Assembly: GCF_014635325.1 (NCBI RefSeq)
Contig: NZ_BMCT01000001.1
Location: 525,743-589,742, forward strand
Direction of reading: 5' to 3'
Source: Azorhizobium oxalatiphilum
GTDB taxonomy: Bacteria > Pseudomonadota > Alphaproteobacteria > Rhizobiales > Xanthobacteraceae
DNA length: 64,000 bases
The notes below the pieces were generated by a model. The model searched no databases. It was not told the origin of the DNA and saw nothing but the letters and a program-made list of their open reading frames with translations. Within the stretch, counting starts at the first letter, position 1, and each line of letters opens with the position of its first letter. Below, piece by piece: positions 35,117-43,628 of this stretch. A program made the position numbers and the translations under genes.

Positions 35117-36631
35117 TCAGTCGAGCTTCAGGCCGGTGAAACGCACCAGACCATCGGGATAATTGGCCTCCACGAAGCCGGAGAGTTTGGGCGTGTAGGC
35201 CCACAGCAGCTTGCGGTGGTAGAGATAGAGCATGGGGTTTTCGGTGAGCACGACCTCAGCAAGGTGCTGCCATGAGGTGGCCCGCCCCCTGGCGCTGGTG
35301 GCGAGGCGCTGGCCGTCGAGGGCCGCCTGCGCCTTCACATCGCAGAAGCGGGTGTAGTTGATGGCGGCCTTGCAGCCGAGGAAGTTGTAGGTGTTGCCAT
35401 CCGGGTCCGGCCGCCCGCTCCAGGCCCAGAGGAAGGCTTCGAAATTGCCCTGATCGCCATAGGAGAGGGCGGTGCCGATGTCGGTGGCCTGCAGCTTCAC
35501 CTCGAAGCCGGCCTCCTTGGTCATGGCCTGCACCACCTGCCCCACCTGCTGGCCCTCATTGGTGGTGTAGACCATCAATGTCACCGGCACCGGCAGGGTG
35601 ACGCCGGCCTCCTTCAGCAGCGCTTTCGCCTTGGCGATATCGCGCTTCGGCAGCGGGAATTCCTTCACATAATTGGGGTTCAGCGGGCTCACCCACTGGT
35701 TGCCGGGCAGGTTCTCGCCATTGAACACCACCTGGTTCAGCGCCTCGCGGTCGATGGCGAGATCGAAGGCCTGCCGCACGCGGGCGTCCTTGCCGATGAC
35801 CGAGCCTTCCTTCGCGGTGTTGAACAGGATGGCCTGATATCCCAGCTCCGTCGTTGAGCCGATCTTCAGCTTGCCCTGCGCTTTGACGTCCGGCAGATCG
35901 GTGGCGGCGAGGCGCTCCATCAGCTCCAGCTGGCCGGAGCGCAGATTGGTGAGGCGCACGGTGCTGTCCGGAATGGTGCGGAAGTCGATGCGCTTGATGA
36001 AAATCTGGTCCTTGTTCCAGTATTGCTCGTACTTCTCGACCGTGATGCGGTCCTGCGCGATCCGCTCCACGAACTTGAACGGGCCGGCGCACACCGGGCC
36101 GGTGGCGAACTTGTCGCCCAGCGCTTCGGCGGCCTTGGGCGAGACCATCATGCCGGCGCGGTCGGTGAGCTGGGCGAGGAAGGGCGCGGAGGGCGCCTTC
36201 AGGTTGAGCTTCACGGTGAGCGGGTCCACCACCTCCACCGTGTCGAGCGCCGCGATCTCCGAGCGGCGCTGCGAGCCCGGCATCTTCTGGTAGCGCTCAA
36301 GATTATACTTCACCGCGGCAGCGTCGAACTTTTCGCCGTCATGGAAGGTGACGCCGGGGCGCAGCTTCATGGTGATGGACTTGCGGTCCTCGGCAAGGGT
36401 CCATTCGGTGGCGAGCTGGGGAATGATGTTGAGCTTGGCGTCCACGTCCACCAGCTTGTCGCAGAGAGCCGCGAACACCATGCGGGTGGTGTAGCCGCGC
36501 GAGAGCGCCGGATCGAGCGCATCGGGATCATCCAGCAGGCCGAAGCGCAGGGTCTGGGCCTGCGCGGCGCCTGCGAGGGGAGTGGCAAAGGCGCAGCCGA
36601 GAACAAGGGCCGCAAAGGTGTGCTTCCACAT
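35117..36631 (-). CDS. Peptide-type ABC substrate-binding protein 1
   Basis: A 504-residue periplasmic solute-binding protein of family 5. The signal peptide (FAALVLGCAFATPLAGAAQA) is cut after AQA near residue 25, before TLRFGLLDDPDALDP. The domain motifs TVRLTNLRSGQL, DREALNQVVFNG, SGRPDPDGNTYNFL and YPDGLVRFTGLKL are shared with the adjacent protein 2. Resemblance to glutathione-type (GsiB) and peptide-binding members suggests small peptides. The ATG at 36631 has GAGGA upstream. Confidence 0.93.
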   Translation of the reverse strand: MWKHTFAALVLGCAFATPLAGAAQAQTLRFGLLDDPDALDPALSRGYTTRMVFAALCDKLVDVDAKLNIIPQLATEWTLAEDRKSITMKLRPGVTFHDGEKFDAAAVKYNLERYQKMPGSQRRSEIAALDTVEVVDPLTVKLNLKAPSAPFLAQLTDRAGMMVSPKAAEALGDKFATGPVCAGPFKFVERIAQDRITVEKYEQYWNKDQIFIKRIDFRTIPDSTVRLTNLRSGQLELMERLAATDLPDVKAQGKLKIGSTTELGYQAILFNTAKEGSVIGKDARVRQAFDLAIDREALNQVVFNGENLPGNQWVSPLNPNYVKEFPLPKRDIAKAKALLKEAGVTLPVPVTLMVYTTNEGQQVGQVVQAMTKEAGFEVKLQATDIGTALSYGDQGNFEAFLWAWSGRPDPDGNTYNFLGCKAAINYTRFCDVKAQAALDGQRLATSARGRATSWQHLAEVVLTENPMLYLYHRKLLWAYTPKLSGFVEANYPDGLVRFTGLKLD

Positions 36632-36713
36632 AACGCAGATCCTCACCAGAAGAATGGACACAAAGAAACAGAACGCCCGCCCCGAAATGAGGGGCGGGCG
36701 GCAGGCGCAAATG

Positions 36714-38243
36714 TCAGTTCAGCTTGAGGCCAGTGAAGCGCACGAGGCCGTCGGGATAATCGCCGAAGCCGGTGAGCTTGGTGGAATAGGCCCACAGCAG
36801 CTTGCGGTGGAAGAGATAGATGAGCGGGCGATCGGTGAGAACATTGGCCGCCAGATCCTTCCACGCCGCCTTGCGGGCTGCCGGATCGTTGGTTTGGCGT
36901 TCCGCGATCAGCGCGGCATCGGCCTTCTCGCTGTTGTAGCGCGGATAGTTCAGGGGCGCCTTGCTGGCGAGGAAGTTGTAGGTGTTGCCGTCCGGATCCG
37001 GCCGTCCGCTCCAGTTGTAGAGCATCAGGTCATAGCCGCCGGAATCCGCCAAATTCAGCGCGGTGCCGAAGTCGGTGGCCTGGATCTTCAGATCAAAGCC
37101 CGCCTCCTTGGCCATGGCCTGGATCACCTGCGCCGACTGCTGGGAGAGATTATCGGAGAAGATGGTGAAGTTCACCGGGATCGGCCCCGTGACGCCCGCC
37201 TCCTTCAGCAGCGCCTTGGCTTTCGCCACATCGCGCTTGGGGATGGGAAACTCCGCCACATAGTTCGGGTTCTTGGGGCTCACCCACTGGTTGCCGGGCA
37301 GGAACTCGCCATTATAGACCACCTGATTGAGCGCCTCGCGATCCAGCGACAGCTCCAGCGCCTCGCGCACCTTCGCATTCTTGGCGAGCGGATTGTCCTT
37401 GGAGAGGTTGATCAGCAGGGTCTGGTAGCCCAGCTCATAGGCATTGCCCACCTTGAGCTTTGAATCACCCTGCACCTGCGGCAGGTCGGTGGGGGCGAGG
37501 CGCTCCAGAAGATCGAGCTGGCCCGAGCGCAGGTTGGTGAGACGCACCGTGGTGTCCGGGATCACCTTGAACTCGATGCGCTTCAGGAAGATGTTGTCCT
37601 TGTTCCAGTATTTGTCGAAGGCCTCGACCACGATGCGGTCCTGCGCCACCCGCTCCACGAACTTGAAGGGGCCGGCGCACACCGGCGCGGTGGCGAACTT
37701 CTCACCCAGCGCCTGCGCGGCCTTGGGCGAGACCATCATGCCGGCGCGGTCGGTGAACTGCGCCAGCAGGGGCGCGAACGGCGTCTTCAGATTGATCTTC
37801 ACGGTCAGCGGGTCCACCACCTCCACCGTGTCGATGGCGGAGATCTCGCCGCGCCGCTGCGAACCCTGCATCTTGAGATGGCGCTCAAGATTGAACTTCA
37901 CCGCTTCCGCATCCAGCTTCTCGCCATCCTGAAACAGCACGCCGTCGCGGATCTTCAGGGTCAGGCTCTTCTGGTCGTCGGACCAGGCCCAGGAGGTGGC
38001 GAGCTGGGGCACGATGTTGAGCTTGGCGTCGATATCCACCAGCTTGTCGCACAGCGCCGCGAACACCATGCGGCCCGAGAAGGTGCGCGCCAGCGTCGGG
38101 TCGAGCGCATCGGGGTCTTCCATCAGGCCGAAGCGCAGGGTCTGGGCGCCCGCGGCCGGGGCGAGCGCTGCGGCGAGGCCGGTGGCGAGAGCAAGGCTCG
38201 CCAGCGTTCGCTTCCATGGTGTCCACAAGGCGCGCATCAACAT
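36714..38243 (-). CDS. Peptide-type ABC substrate-binding protein 2 (tandem paralogue)
   Basis: A 509-residue periplasmic binding protein, closely similar to its downstream neighbour over its whole length. A signal peptide (RTLASLALATGLAAALAPAAGAQ) ends near residue 33. Differences concentrate in the middle, for example FSDNLSQQSAQVIQAMAK against VYTTNEGQQVGQVVQAMT in the other copy, so the two may bind different ligands. It is the first gene of the operon, 82 bases before protein 1. ATG at 38243 or 38237. Confidence 0.93.
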   Translation of the reverse strand: MLMRALWTPWKRTLASLALATGLAAALAPAAGAQTLRFGLMEDPDALDPTLARTFSGRMVFAALCDKLVDIDAKLNIVPQLATSWAWSDDQKSLTLKIRDGVLFQDGEKLDAEAVKFNLERHLKMQGSQRRGEISAIDTVEVVDPLTVKINLKTPFAPLLAQFTDRAGMMVSPKAAQALGEKFATAPVCAGPFKFVERVAQDRIVVEAFDKYWNKDNIFLKRIEFKVIPDTTVRLTNLRSGQLDLLERLAPTDLPQVQGDSKLKVGNAYELGYQTLLINLSKDNPLAKNAKVREALELSLDREALNQVVYNGEFLPGNQWVSPKNPNYVAEFPIPKRDVAKAKALLKEAGVTGPIPVNFTIFSDNLSQQSAQVIQAMAKEAGFDLKIQATDFGTALNLADSGGYDLMLYNWSGRPDPDGNTYNFLASKAPLNYPRYNSEKADAALIAERQTNDPAARKAAWKDLAANVLTDRPLIYLFHRKLLWAYSTKLTGFGDYPDGLVRFTGLKLN

Positions 38244-38345
38244 GGGATCGTCCTTTTAGGCTGCCGGCGGTGCCGGCTTGGGGCCGGTTTCGGAAGGCGT
38301 GGACGCGCATGGCACGCCACAGGCATACCGGCACGGTCGGAAAGA

Positions 38346-38357
38346 ATTGTATGCAAT
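38346..38357. promoter_or_regulatory. Candidate operator of the peptide ABC operon
   Basis: ATTGTATGCAAT is a near-perfect 12-bp dyad (one mismatch) about 100 bases before the first binding-protein gene. Its form resembles sites of FCD-type GntR regulators, but no such regulator is in the window. Confidence 0.35.
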
Positions 38358-38519
38358 GCCGGGGCCAGTCTTGAGCGGGCACGGTGGCGGTCATCGGCCG
38401 GGCATGTTTGCACACCAACAGAGCGCCATTCTGCCAATTCTTGCGCCAGTGCGCCCGGTGTGAAAGCATGCGGAGCAGGGGCGTACCGCAGGGTTCGCCC
38501 AAGGTAGCGGAGGACCGCC

Positions 38520-38828
38520 ATGTCCGAGCGCCCACCCATTCAATGGTCCGTTCAATCTCCCCGGCACCCTCGTGCGCCTCTGGGTGCTGCACCGGGCGAT
38601 CGCCTGCCGTGGCTGGTGCGTTTTCTCATGCGCCATGCGCTGATCGGCTTCGGCATCGCCATACTGTTCGTGGGGGCGCTGCTGGGGCTGGATGCCAAGG
38701 GGCTGCGCACGCTCATGCTGGCCTCGCCCGATGGCGTGCTGGCGGCGGGCATCCTCACCTTCGCCATGGGCTGCACCTTCTCCAGCGTGCAGATGGGCGT
38801 CGCCATCATGCTGCTGCCGGACAAGTAG
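38520..38828 (+). CDS. Small two-helix membrane protein
   Basis: Not recognised. The 102-residue product has a polar, Pro/Arg-rich start and two hydrophobic segments (about 40-58 and 72-98), so it should sit in the inner membrane as a hairpin. It stands alone, with 122 bases to the next gene. GGAGGACC lies just before the ATG, a good ribosome-binding site. Confidence 0.65.
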   Translation: MSERPPIQWSVQSPRHPRAPLGAAPGDRLPWLVRFLMRHALIGFGIAILFVGALLGLDAKGLRTLMLASPDGVLAAGILTFAMGCTFSSVQMGVAIMLLPDK

Positions 38829-38950
38829 GAGCAGGTTGGAAGGCCGCGCGGGCCGGTTGCGCCGCGTCAGCTAAGGTCAAGTTTCGACATCGCGTGCCTC
38901 TCGGGCAGGCGATACATCAGGGGCGGCTTCATCAGGGCGGGGAAAGACGC

Positions 38951-39379
38951 ATGAAGAAACTCGGTTTCCTGCTGGGCGCGGGGCTGATCGCCCTCGCGGC
39001 TTCGGCCACCACGGGCGCGCAGGCGCAGACCATGAGCTACCAGCAGGCCGGCGCGATGCTGGCCAAGAGCTGTGGCCCCGACATCATGAAGTATTGCGCC
39101 AATGCCAATCTCGGCGGCGGCAAGATCCTTGGCTGCCTGGACGCCAATGCCAGCAAGGTCAGCGCCAAGTGCAAGGCGGACTTTGCCACGGCCAAGGCCT
39201 CCATCGCCAAGCGCACCATGGCCCAGCAGGCCATCTTCAAGGTGTGCAATGCCGATGCGGCGCGCCTCTGCCAGGGCGTCGTGCCCGGCGATGGCAACCT
39301 CATCACCTGCCTCGTGGATGCCTCCAAGGCGGTGAGCAAGGCCTGCAACCAGACCATCACCGACGCCGGCTGGCGCTGA
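38951..39379 (+). CDS. Exported cysteine-rich repeat protein
   Basis: A 142-residue protein with a signal peptide (LGFLLGAGLIALAASATTGAQA, cut near residue 25). The mature part has two copies of a four-cysteine repeat: C40, C49, C62, C74 (CGPDIMKYC, GCLDA, KC) and C97, C105, C118, C130 (CNADAARLC, TCLVDA, AC), the pattern of the GLG1-type cysteine-rich repeat. The cysteines should be paired in the oxidising periplasm. Function unknown. It lies 32 bases before an OmpA-family gene on the same strand, suggesting co-transcription. Confidence 0.8.
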   Translation: MKKLGFLLGAGLIALAASATTGAQAQTMSYQQAGAMLAKSCGPDIMKYCANANLGGGKILGCLDANASKVSAKCKADFATAKASIAKRTMAQQAIFKVCNADAARLCQGVVPGDGNLITCLVDASKAVSKACNQTITDAGWR

Positions 39380-39411
39380 GCCCTCGCACCCGAACAGGAA
39401 GGACGACACCG

Positions 39412-40014
39412 ATGACGTCGTTGATGCTCCGTGGCGGGCTCGTTGCAGCGCTCGCTCTCACGCTTTCCGCGCCGCTGGCGGCGCCCGCCTCCGCCCAGAC
39501 CGATCTGTCCAATGCGCAGATCGTGCAGGGGCTGCAGAATCTGGCCGCCGACGCGCCTGTGGTCACGGCCGCCAGCCTGCGTCAGGCGGCGCTCGATCAC
39601 GCGACCATGTATTCCGGCCCGGCTTCCCAGCGCCCGCCGCTGGCCATCCAGCTCGACAAGCTGGCGCAGATCAATGTGCAGATTCAGTTCAAGCTGAATT
39701 CGGCGATCATCCTGCCGGAGAGCTATGCCACCATCGGCTCCATCGCCGATGCGCTGCATAATCCCGTGCTGCAGGGCTACAAGTTCATCATCACCGGCAA
39801 CACCGACACCACCGGCACGCGCGAGATCAATCTCAAGCTGTCGCAGGAGCGGGCGGATGCGGTGCTGGAAGCCCTGACCACCACCTTCAACATAAATCCG
39901 GCGCGGCTTGAGGCCGTGGGGCTTGGCGAGGAAGCGTTGCAGGACACGAAGAACCCTGAGTCCCCGGTGAACCGCCGGGTGCAGATCTTCAACGTCGGCC
40001 CGCTCAAGCGGTAA
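39412..40014 (+). CDS. OmpA-family peptidoglycan-binding protein
   Basis: A 200-residue exported protein. The signal peptide ends near ASAQ at residue 29. The OmpA-like domain covers about 85-200, with FIITGNTDTTG as the peptidoglycan-binding loop (Asp for diaminopimelate), the REINLKLSQERADAVLEALT helix and VNRRVQIFNVG at the end, the classical NRRV motif. No barrel precedes it and no lipobox is seen, so it is a periplasmic, wall-bound protein. GGAAGGA precedes the ATG. Confidence 0.9.
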   Translation: MTSLMLRGGLVAALALTLSAPLAAPASAQTDLSNAQIVQGLQNLAADAPVVTAASLRQAALDHATMYSGPASQRPPLAIQLDKLAQINVQIQFKLNSAIILPESYATIGSIADALHNPVLQGYKFIITGNTDTTGTREINLKLSQERADAVLEALTTTFNINPARLEAVGLGEEALQDTKNPESPVNRRVQIFNVGPLKR

Positions 40015-40076
40015 AATTTGCCGGTCCGGGAACCGGATCGCTTGTCGCGCATTGTAGATGCAGTGACCTCACTTCG

Positions 40077-40104
40077 CGCCGTCCCGAAAGGGGCGGCGTT
40101 TTTT
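40077..40104 (+). terminator. Terminator after the OmpA-family gene
   Basis: A 9-bp stem CGCCGTCCC/GGGGCGGCG (40077-40085, 40090-40098) with a GAAA tetraloop is followed by six T residues. Confidence 0.93.
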
Positions 40105-40164
40105 ATGGGCGGGTGAGGGGCCGGGGCCGGTGCGCCCGTATTCCCGTTCGGCGCTCCCTGTCGG

Positions 40165-40207
40165 CAGAACGCCATCTGACAGAAGGCCATCTGACAGAAC
40201 GCCATCT
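40165..40207. repeat. Short 15-bp tandem repeat
   Basis: About 2.9 copies of CAGAAcGCCATCTGA follow each other, differing by one base. It lies in a gene-free 558-base stretch (40015-40572). A separate C-rich run with repeated CCCCACCGCCATT-like units fills about 40430-40490. Confidence 0.8.
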
Positions 40208-40226
40208 ATCCTAAAGCGCGGCATGT

Positions 40227-40373
40227 CCCCTCTCCCGCTGCGGGGGAGGGCTAGGGAGGGGGCAGGGGCGGGCCATATCGGATATTCCCACGGGATGGGT
40301 TAGGCGCAACGCGAGGCTCACGCCGCCTGTGGCGGCGCCCCCTCCCAACCCTCCCCCGCAAGCGGGAGAGGGC
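40227..40373. repeat. Composite REP-like element (copy d)
   Basis: Units at 40227-40262 and 40338-40373 face each other, tails inward, with a GCCGCCTGTGGCGGC hairpin just before the right unit. It lies upstream of the LacI gene. Confidence 0.88.
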
Positions 40374-40524
40374 TTTGCGTCGCGCACATTCCAAGCCTCG
40401 CGCTCCAGCCCCTCGCTCTCCAGCCCGCAGCCCCACCCCCATCCCCACCGCCATTCCCACCGCCATCCCCACACCCCGTCATCCCCTGTCACAGAGCTGT
40501 TGCACGGCCCCGCTATCAAATTCG

Positions 40525-40538
40525 TGAAAACGGTTTCA
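40525..40538. promoter_or_regulatory. LacI-type operator
   Basis: TGAAAACGGTTTCA is a 14-bp dyad with the central CG typical of LacI-family sites (12 of 14 positions symmetric). It lies 34 bases before the regulator gene, so autoregulation and control of the following transport operon are likely. Confidence 0.75.
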
Positions 40539-40572
40539 GAGCCGTCTCACAGTCTTCCAGCGCAGGTCGCCC

Positions 40573-41700
40573 TTGCCCCGTCCCGTCACCATCCGCACCG
40601 TCGCCGAACGCGCCGGCTGCTCCATCGCCACGGTCAGCCGCGTGCTCAACGGCAGCGCCCGGGCGAGCGCGCAGGTGGAGGCGCGGGTCCGCGCGGCGGT
40701 GGCCGAACTGGGCTTCCGGCCCAGCGAGATCGGCCGCTCGCTGAAGACGCTGCGCGCCCGCACCATCGGCGTGGTCATTCCCAGCCTCACCAATCCGGTG
40801 TTCGCTGGCTCAGTAGCCGGAATCGAGGCCGAGGCACGCGGGCGCGGGCACACGCCGCTGCTCACCGCCACCGATTACGAGCCGGAGCGCGAGCGCGAGA
40901 TCGTCTCCGCCCTTGTGGCCCAGAGCGTGGCCGGCCTCGTGCTGACCGTCGCCGATCCCGACGCCAACGCCACCCTCGATCTTCTGGACGCCGAGGCCAT
41001 CCCCTATGTGCTCGTCTATAACGAGCCGACGCAGGCCGAGCGCGCCGCCGTCACCGTGGACAATGGCGCCGCCAGCCGCGCGTTGACCGAGGCGTTTCTG
41101 GCCGCCGGCCACCGCCGCGTGCTGTTCATCGCCGGCCGCTTCTCCACCTCCGACCGCTCGCGCCTGCGCCATCAGGGCTATCTCGCCGCCATGGGCGTCG
41201 CGGGCCTTTCGCCCGAGCCGGTGCTGGAGCTGGACTATCTGGCCGATGCCGCCGCCCACCGGGCGGCGCTGGAAGGGCTGCTCGCGGGCCCGGCGCGGCC
41301 CACCGGCATCATCTGCTCCAACGATCTGCTGGCCCTTTCCGTCATCGCCGCCTTGCGCGAGATGGGGCTTTGCGTGCCGGGCGATGTCTCGGTGGCGGGC
41401 TTCGACGGCATCGCCATCGGTCGCCTCGTCTCGCCCGCGCTCGCCACCGTGGACCAGCCCACCCGCCGCATGGGCGAGCGGGCGGTGGAGCGGCTGTTCG
41501 CCCTCATCGAAGGGCAGGGCAGCCGCACGGTGGAGCATCTGCCCTTCGAACTGCGCACCGGGGGCACGCTCGCCCCGGCGCCCAGCCTTTCCGAACTCTC
41601 CCTTTCCGAACCAGAAGCCGTCCCCGCGCCCGCGCGCGGCAAGCGGCCGGCACAAACCGCCAGCGTTTCCCGTCCCTCTGCCTCACGAAAGGCTCTGTGA
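40573..41700 (+). CDS. LacI-family transcriptional regulator
   Basis: A 375-residue repressor-type regulator. The helix-turn-helix is TIRTVAERAGCSIATVSRVL (about 6-25), followed by the hinge helix and a periplasmic-binding-protein-like effector domain (about 61-335). The last 40 residues are Ser/Pro/Arg-rich and extra. It starts with TTG at 40573 after a GCAGGT. Its stop overlaps the next ATG by one base (TGATG), so it is translated together with the transporter, an arrangement that fits local control of that operon. Confidence 0.92.
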   Translation: MPRPVTIRTVAERAGCSIATVSRVLNGSARASAQVEARVRAAVAELGFRPSEIGRSLKTLRARTIGVVIPSLTNPVFAGSVAGIEAEARGRGHTPLLTATDYEPEREREIVSALVAQSVAGLVLTVADPDANATLDLLDAEAIPYVLVYNEPTQAERAAVTVDNGAASRALTEAFLAAGHRRVLFIAGRFSTSDRSRLRHQGYLAAMGVAGLSPEPVLELDYLADAAAHRAALEGLLAGPARPTGIICSNDLLALSVIAALREMGLCVPGDVSVAGFDGIAIGRLVSPALATVDQPTRRMGERAVERLFALIEGQGSRTVEHLPFELRTGGTLAPAPSLSELSLSEPEAVPAPARGKRPAQTASVSRPSASRKAL

Positions 41701-42722
41701 TGAAGTCCCTTCTCGCCTCCACGCTGCTTGCCGCCGGTCTGCTGACCATCGGCTCATCTTTCGGCTTCGCCCCGGCCGCCAAGGCTGCGGACGCCATCTG
41801 CTACAACTGCCCGCCGGAATGGGCGGACTGGGCCTCCATGCTGAAGGCCATCAAGGCCGATACCGGCGTGGACATGCCCGGCGACAACAAGAATTCCGGC
41901 CAGGCCATGGCCCAGATCATCGCCGAGAAGGCGAGCCCGGTGGCGGATGTGGCCTATGTGGGCGTCACCTTCGGCATCAAGATGAAGGATGCGGGCCTCA
42001 CCCAGGCCTACAAGCCCAAGCATTTCGACGAGATCCCCGCCGGCCTGAAGGATGCCGACGGCCACTGGTTCTCCATCCATTCCGGCACGCTGGGCCTGAT
42101 GGTGAACAAGGATGCGCTGGGCGGCGCGCCGGTGCCGGCCTGCTGGGCCGATCTGCTGAAGCCCGAATACAAGGGCATGGTGGGCTATCTCGACCCCTCC
42201 AGCGCCTTCGTGGGCTATGTGGGCGCGGTGGCGGTGAACACCGGCCTCGGCGGCACGCTGGACAATTTCACCCCGGCGCTGGAGTGGTTCAAGAAGCTGC
42301 AGGCCAACCAGCCCATCGTGCCCAAGCAGACCGCTTACGCCCGCGTGGTTTCCGGCGAGATCCCGATCCTGCTGGACTATGACTTCAACGCCTATCGCGC
42401 CAAATACACCGAGAAGGGCAACTTCGCCTTCGTGCTGCCCTGCGAGGGCACGGTGGCGGTGCCTTACGTGATGACCATGGTGCAGAACGACCCGCACCCG
42501 GAAGCGGCGAAGAAGGTCCTCGACTACGTGCTCTCCGACAAGGGGCAGGCCATGTGGGCGAAGGCCTATCTGCGCCCGGCGCGCAATGTGGAGCTGCCGA
42601 AGGAGATCGCGGACCGCTTCCTGCCCGCCTCCGACTATGCCCGCGCCAAGGCCGTGGACTACGGCAAGATGGAAGCCGTGCAGAAGGGCTTCGGTGAGAA
42701 GTATCTGTCCGAGGTCAAGTGA
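41700..42722 (+). CDS. ABC substrate-binding protein (iron/spermidine/phosphonate-type)
   Basis: A 340-residue periplasmic binding protein. The signal peptide (LLASTLLAAGLLTIGSSFGFAPAAKA) ends near residue 30. The mature start ICYNCPPEWADWASMLKAIK and the segment PVADVAYVGVTFGIKMKDAG suit the extracellular solute-binding family 1/6 that includes Fe3+, polyamine and 2-aminoethylphosphonate proteins. With a phosphodiesterase in the operon, an organophosphate or phosphonate ligand is the best guess. Two cysteines (in CYNC) are close together near the mature N-terminus. Confidence 0.88.
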   Translation: MKSLLASTLLAAGLLTIGSSFGFAPAAKAADAICYNCPPEWADWASMLKAIKADTGVDMPGDNKNSGQAMAQIIAEKASPVADVAYVGVTFGIKMKDAGLTQAYKPKHFDEIPAGLKDADGHWFSIHSGTLGLMVNKDALGGAPVPACWADLLKPEYKGMVGYLDPSSAFVGYVGAVAVNTGLGGTLDNFTPALEWFKKLQANQPIVPKQTAYARVVSGEIPILLDYDFNAYRAKYTEKGNFAFVLPCEGTVAVPYVMTMVQNDPHPEAAKKVLDYVLSDKGQAMWAKAYLRPARNVELPKEIADRFLPASDYARAKAVDYGKMEAVQKGFGEKYLSEVK

Positions 42723-42805
42723 GGCGCGCAGCCTTCCATTGACCTGAAACTCAGCAGTTCCCGCCGCGCCCTCCCGGCGCGGCGGTCCTCCTTGAAGTGA
42801 AAGCC

Positions 42806-43624
42806 ATGCCCAGCGCCGACCGTCTGGCCAAACTGTTCCTCATCCCGCTGGGCGCCTTCGTCCTGGCCTTCTTCCTGCTGCCCATGGTGCGCCTCGTGGC
42901 GGTCGCCGGCAGCGGGCCGAACGGGCTTGCCGAATATCTCGTGCTCATCACCAATCCGCGCCATTTCGGAACGCTGATCGCCACTTTGCTGCTGTCCGCC
43001 ACCGCCACGCTGGCGACGCTGGCCATCGGCGTGGTGGTGGCGTTGTTCCTCGGCCGCAACCGCTTTCCCGGCCAGAAGGCGCTCATCGCCATGCTCACCT
43101 TGCCGCTGGCCTTTCCTGGCGTGGTGGTGGGCTTCATGATCATCCTGCTCGCCGGCCGGCAGGGGCTCATCGGCTCCATCTCGCAGTCGCTGGGCATGGG
43201 GCGCATGGTGTTCGCCTATTCCATGGCCGGCCTGTTCGCGGGCTATGTCTATTTCTCCCTGCCGCGCGTCATGGTCACGCTGCTGGCGGCGGTCGAAAAA
43301 CTCGATCCGTCGCTGGAGGAGGCCGCCCGTTCGCTGGGCGCCAGCCGCGCGCAGGTGCTGCGCGATGTGATCCTGCCCGGCATCGGCCCCTCGCTCATGG
43401 CTTCGGGCGCCATCGCATTCGCCACCGCCATGGGCGCGTTCGGCACGGCCTTCACGCTCGCCACCCGCATCGATGTGCTGGCCATGACCATCTATACGGA
43501 GTTCACGCTCTCGGCGAATTTCGCCAGCGCCGCGGCGCTGTCCATCGCGCTTGGCCTCATCACCTGGGGCGTGTTGGCGCTGACGCGCAATTTCGCGGGC
43601 GACCGCGTGGCGGCGGCGGGCTGA
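42806..43624 (+). CDS. ABC transporter permease 1 of the LacI-linked operon
   Basis: A 272-residue inner-membrane permease of the BPD superfamily with six hydrophobic segments. The coupling motif is LEEAARSLGASRAQVLRDVI. It pairs with the next gene product. The start could be ATG at 42806 or GTG at 42797; neither has a strong ribosome-binding site. 83 bases separate it from the binding-protein gene. Confidence 0.9.
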   Translation: MPSADRLAKLFLIPLGAFVLAFFLLPMVRLVAVAGSGPNGLAEYLVLITNPRHFGTLIATLLLSATATLATLAIGVVVALFLGRNRFPGQKALIAMLTLPLAFPGVVVGFMIILLAGRQGLIGSISQSLGMGRMVFAYSMAGLFAGYVYFSLPRVMVTLLAAVEKLDPSLEEAARSLGASRAQVLRDVILPGIGPSLMASGAIAFATAMGAFGTAFTLATRIDVLAMTIYTEFTLSANFASAAALSIALGLITWGVLALTRNFAGDRVAAAG

Positions 43625-43628
43625 AGCC

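Noticed and set aside
38384-39379. A long form of the cysteine-rich protein starting at 38384
   Set aside because: The upstream part overlaps the small membrane-protein gene in another frame, and the ATG at 38951 is followed by a clear signal peptide.
40573-42382. Alternative plus-strand frames across the LacI and binding-protein genes
   Set aside because: Both genes have clear domains and a TGATG junction; the other frames are Arg/Pro-rich artefacts of high GC.
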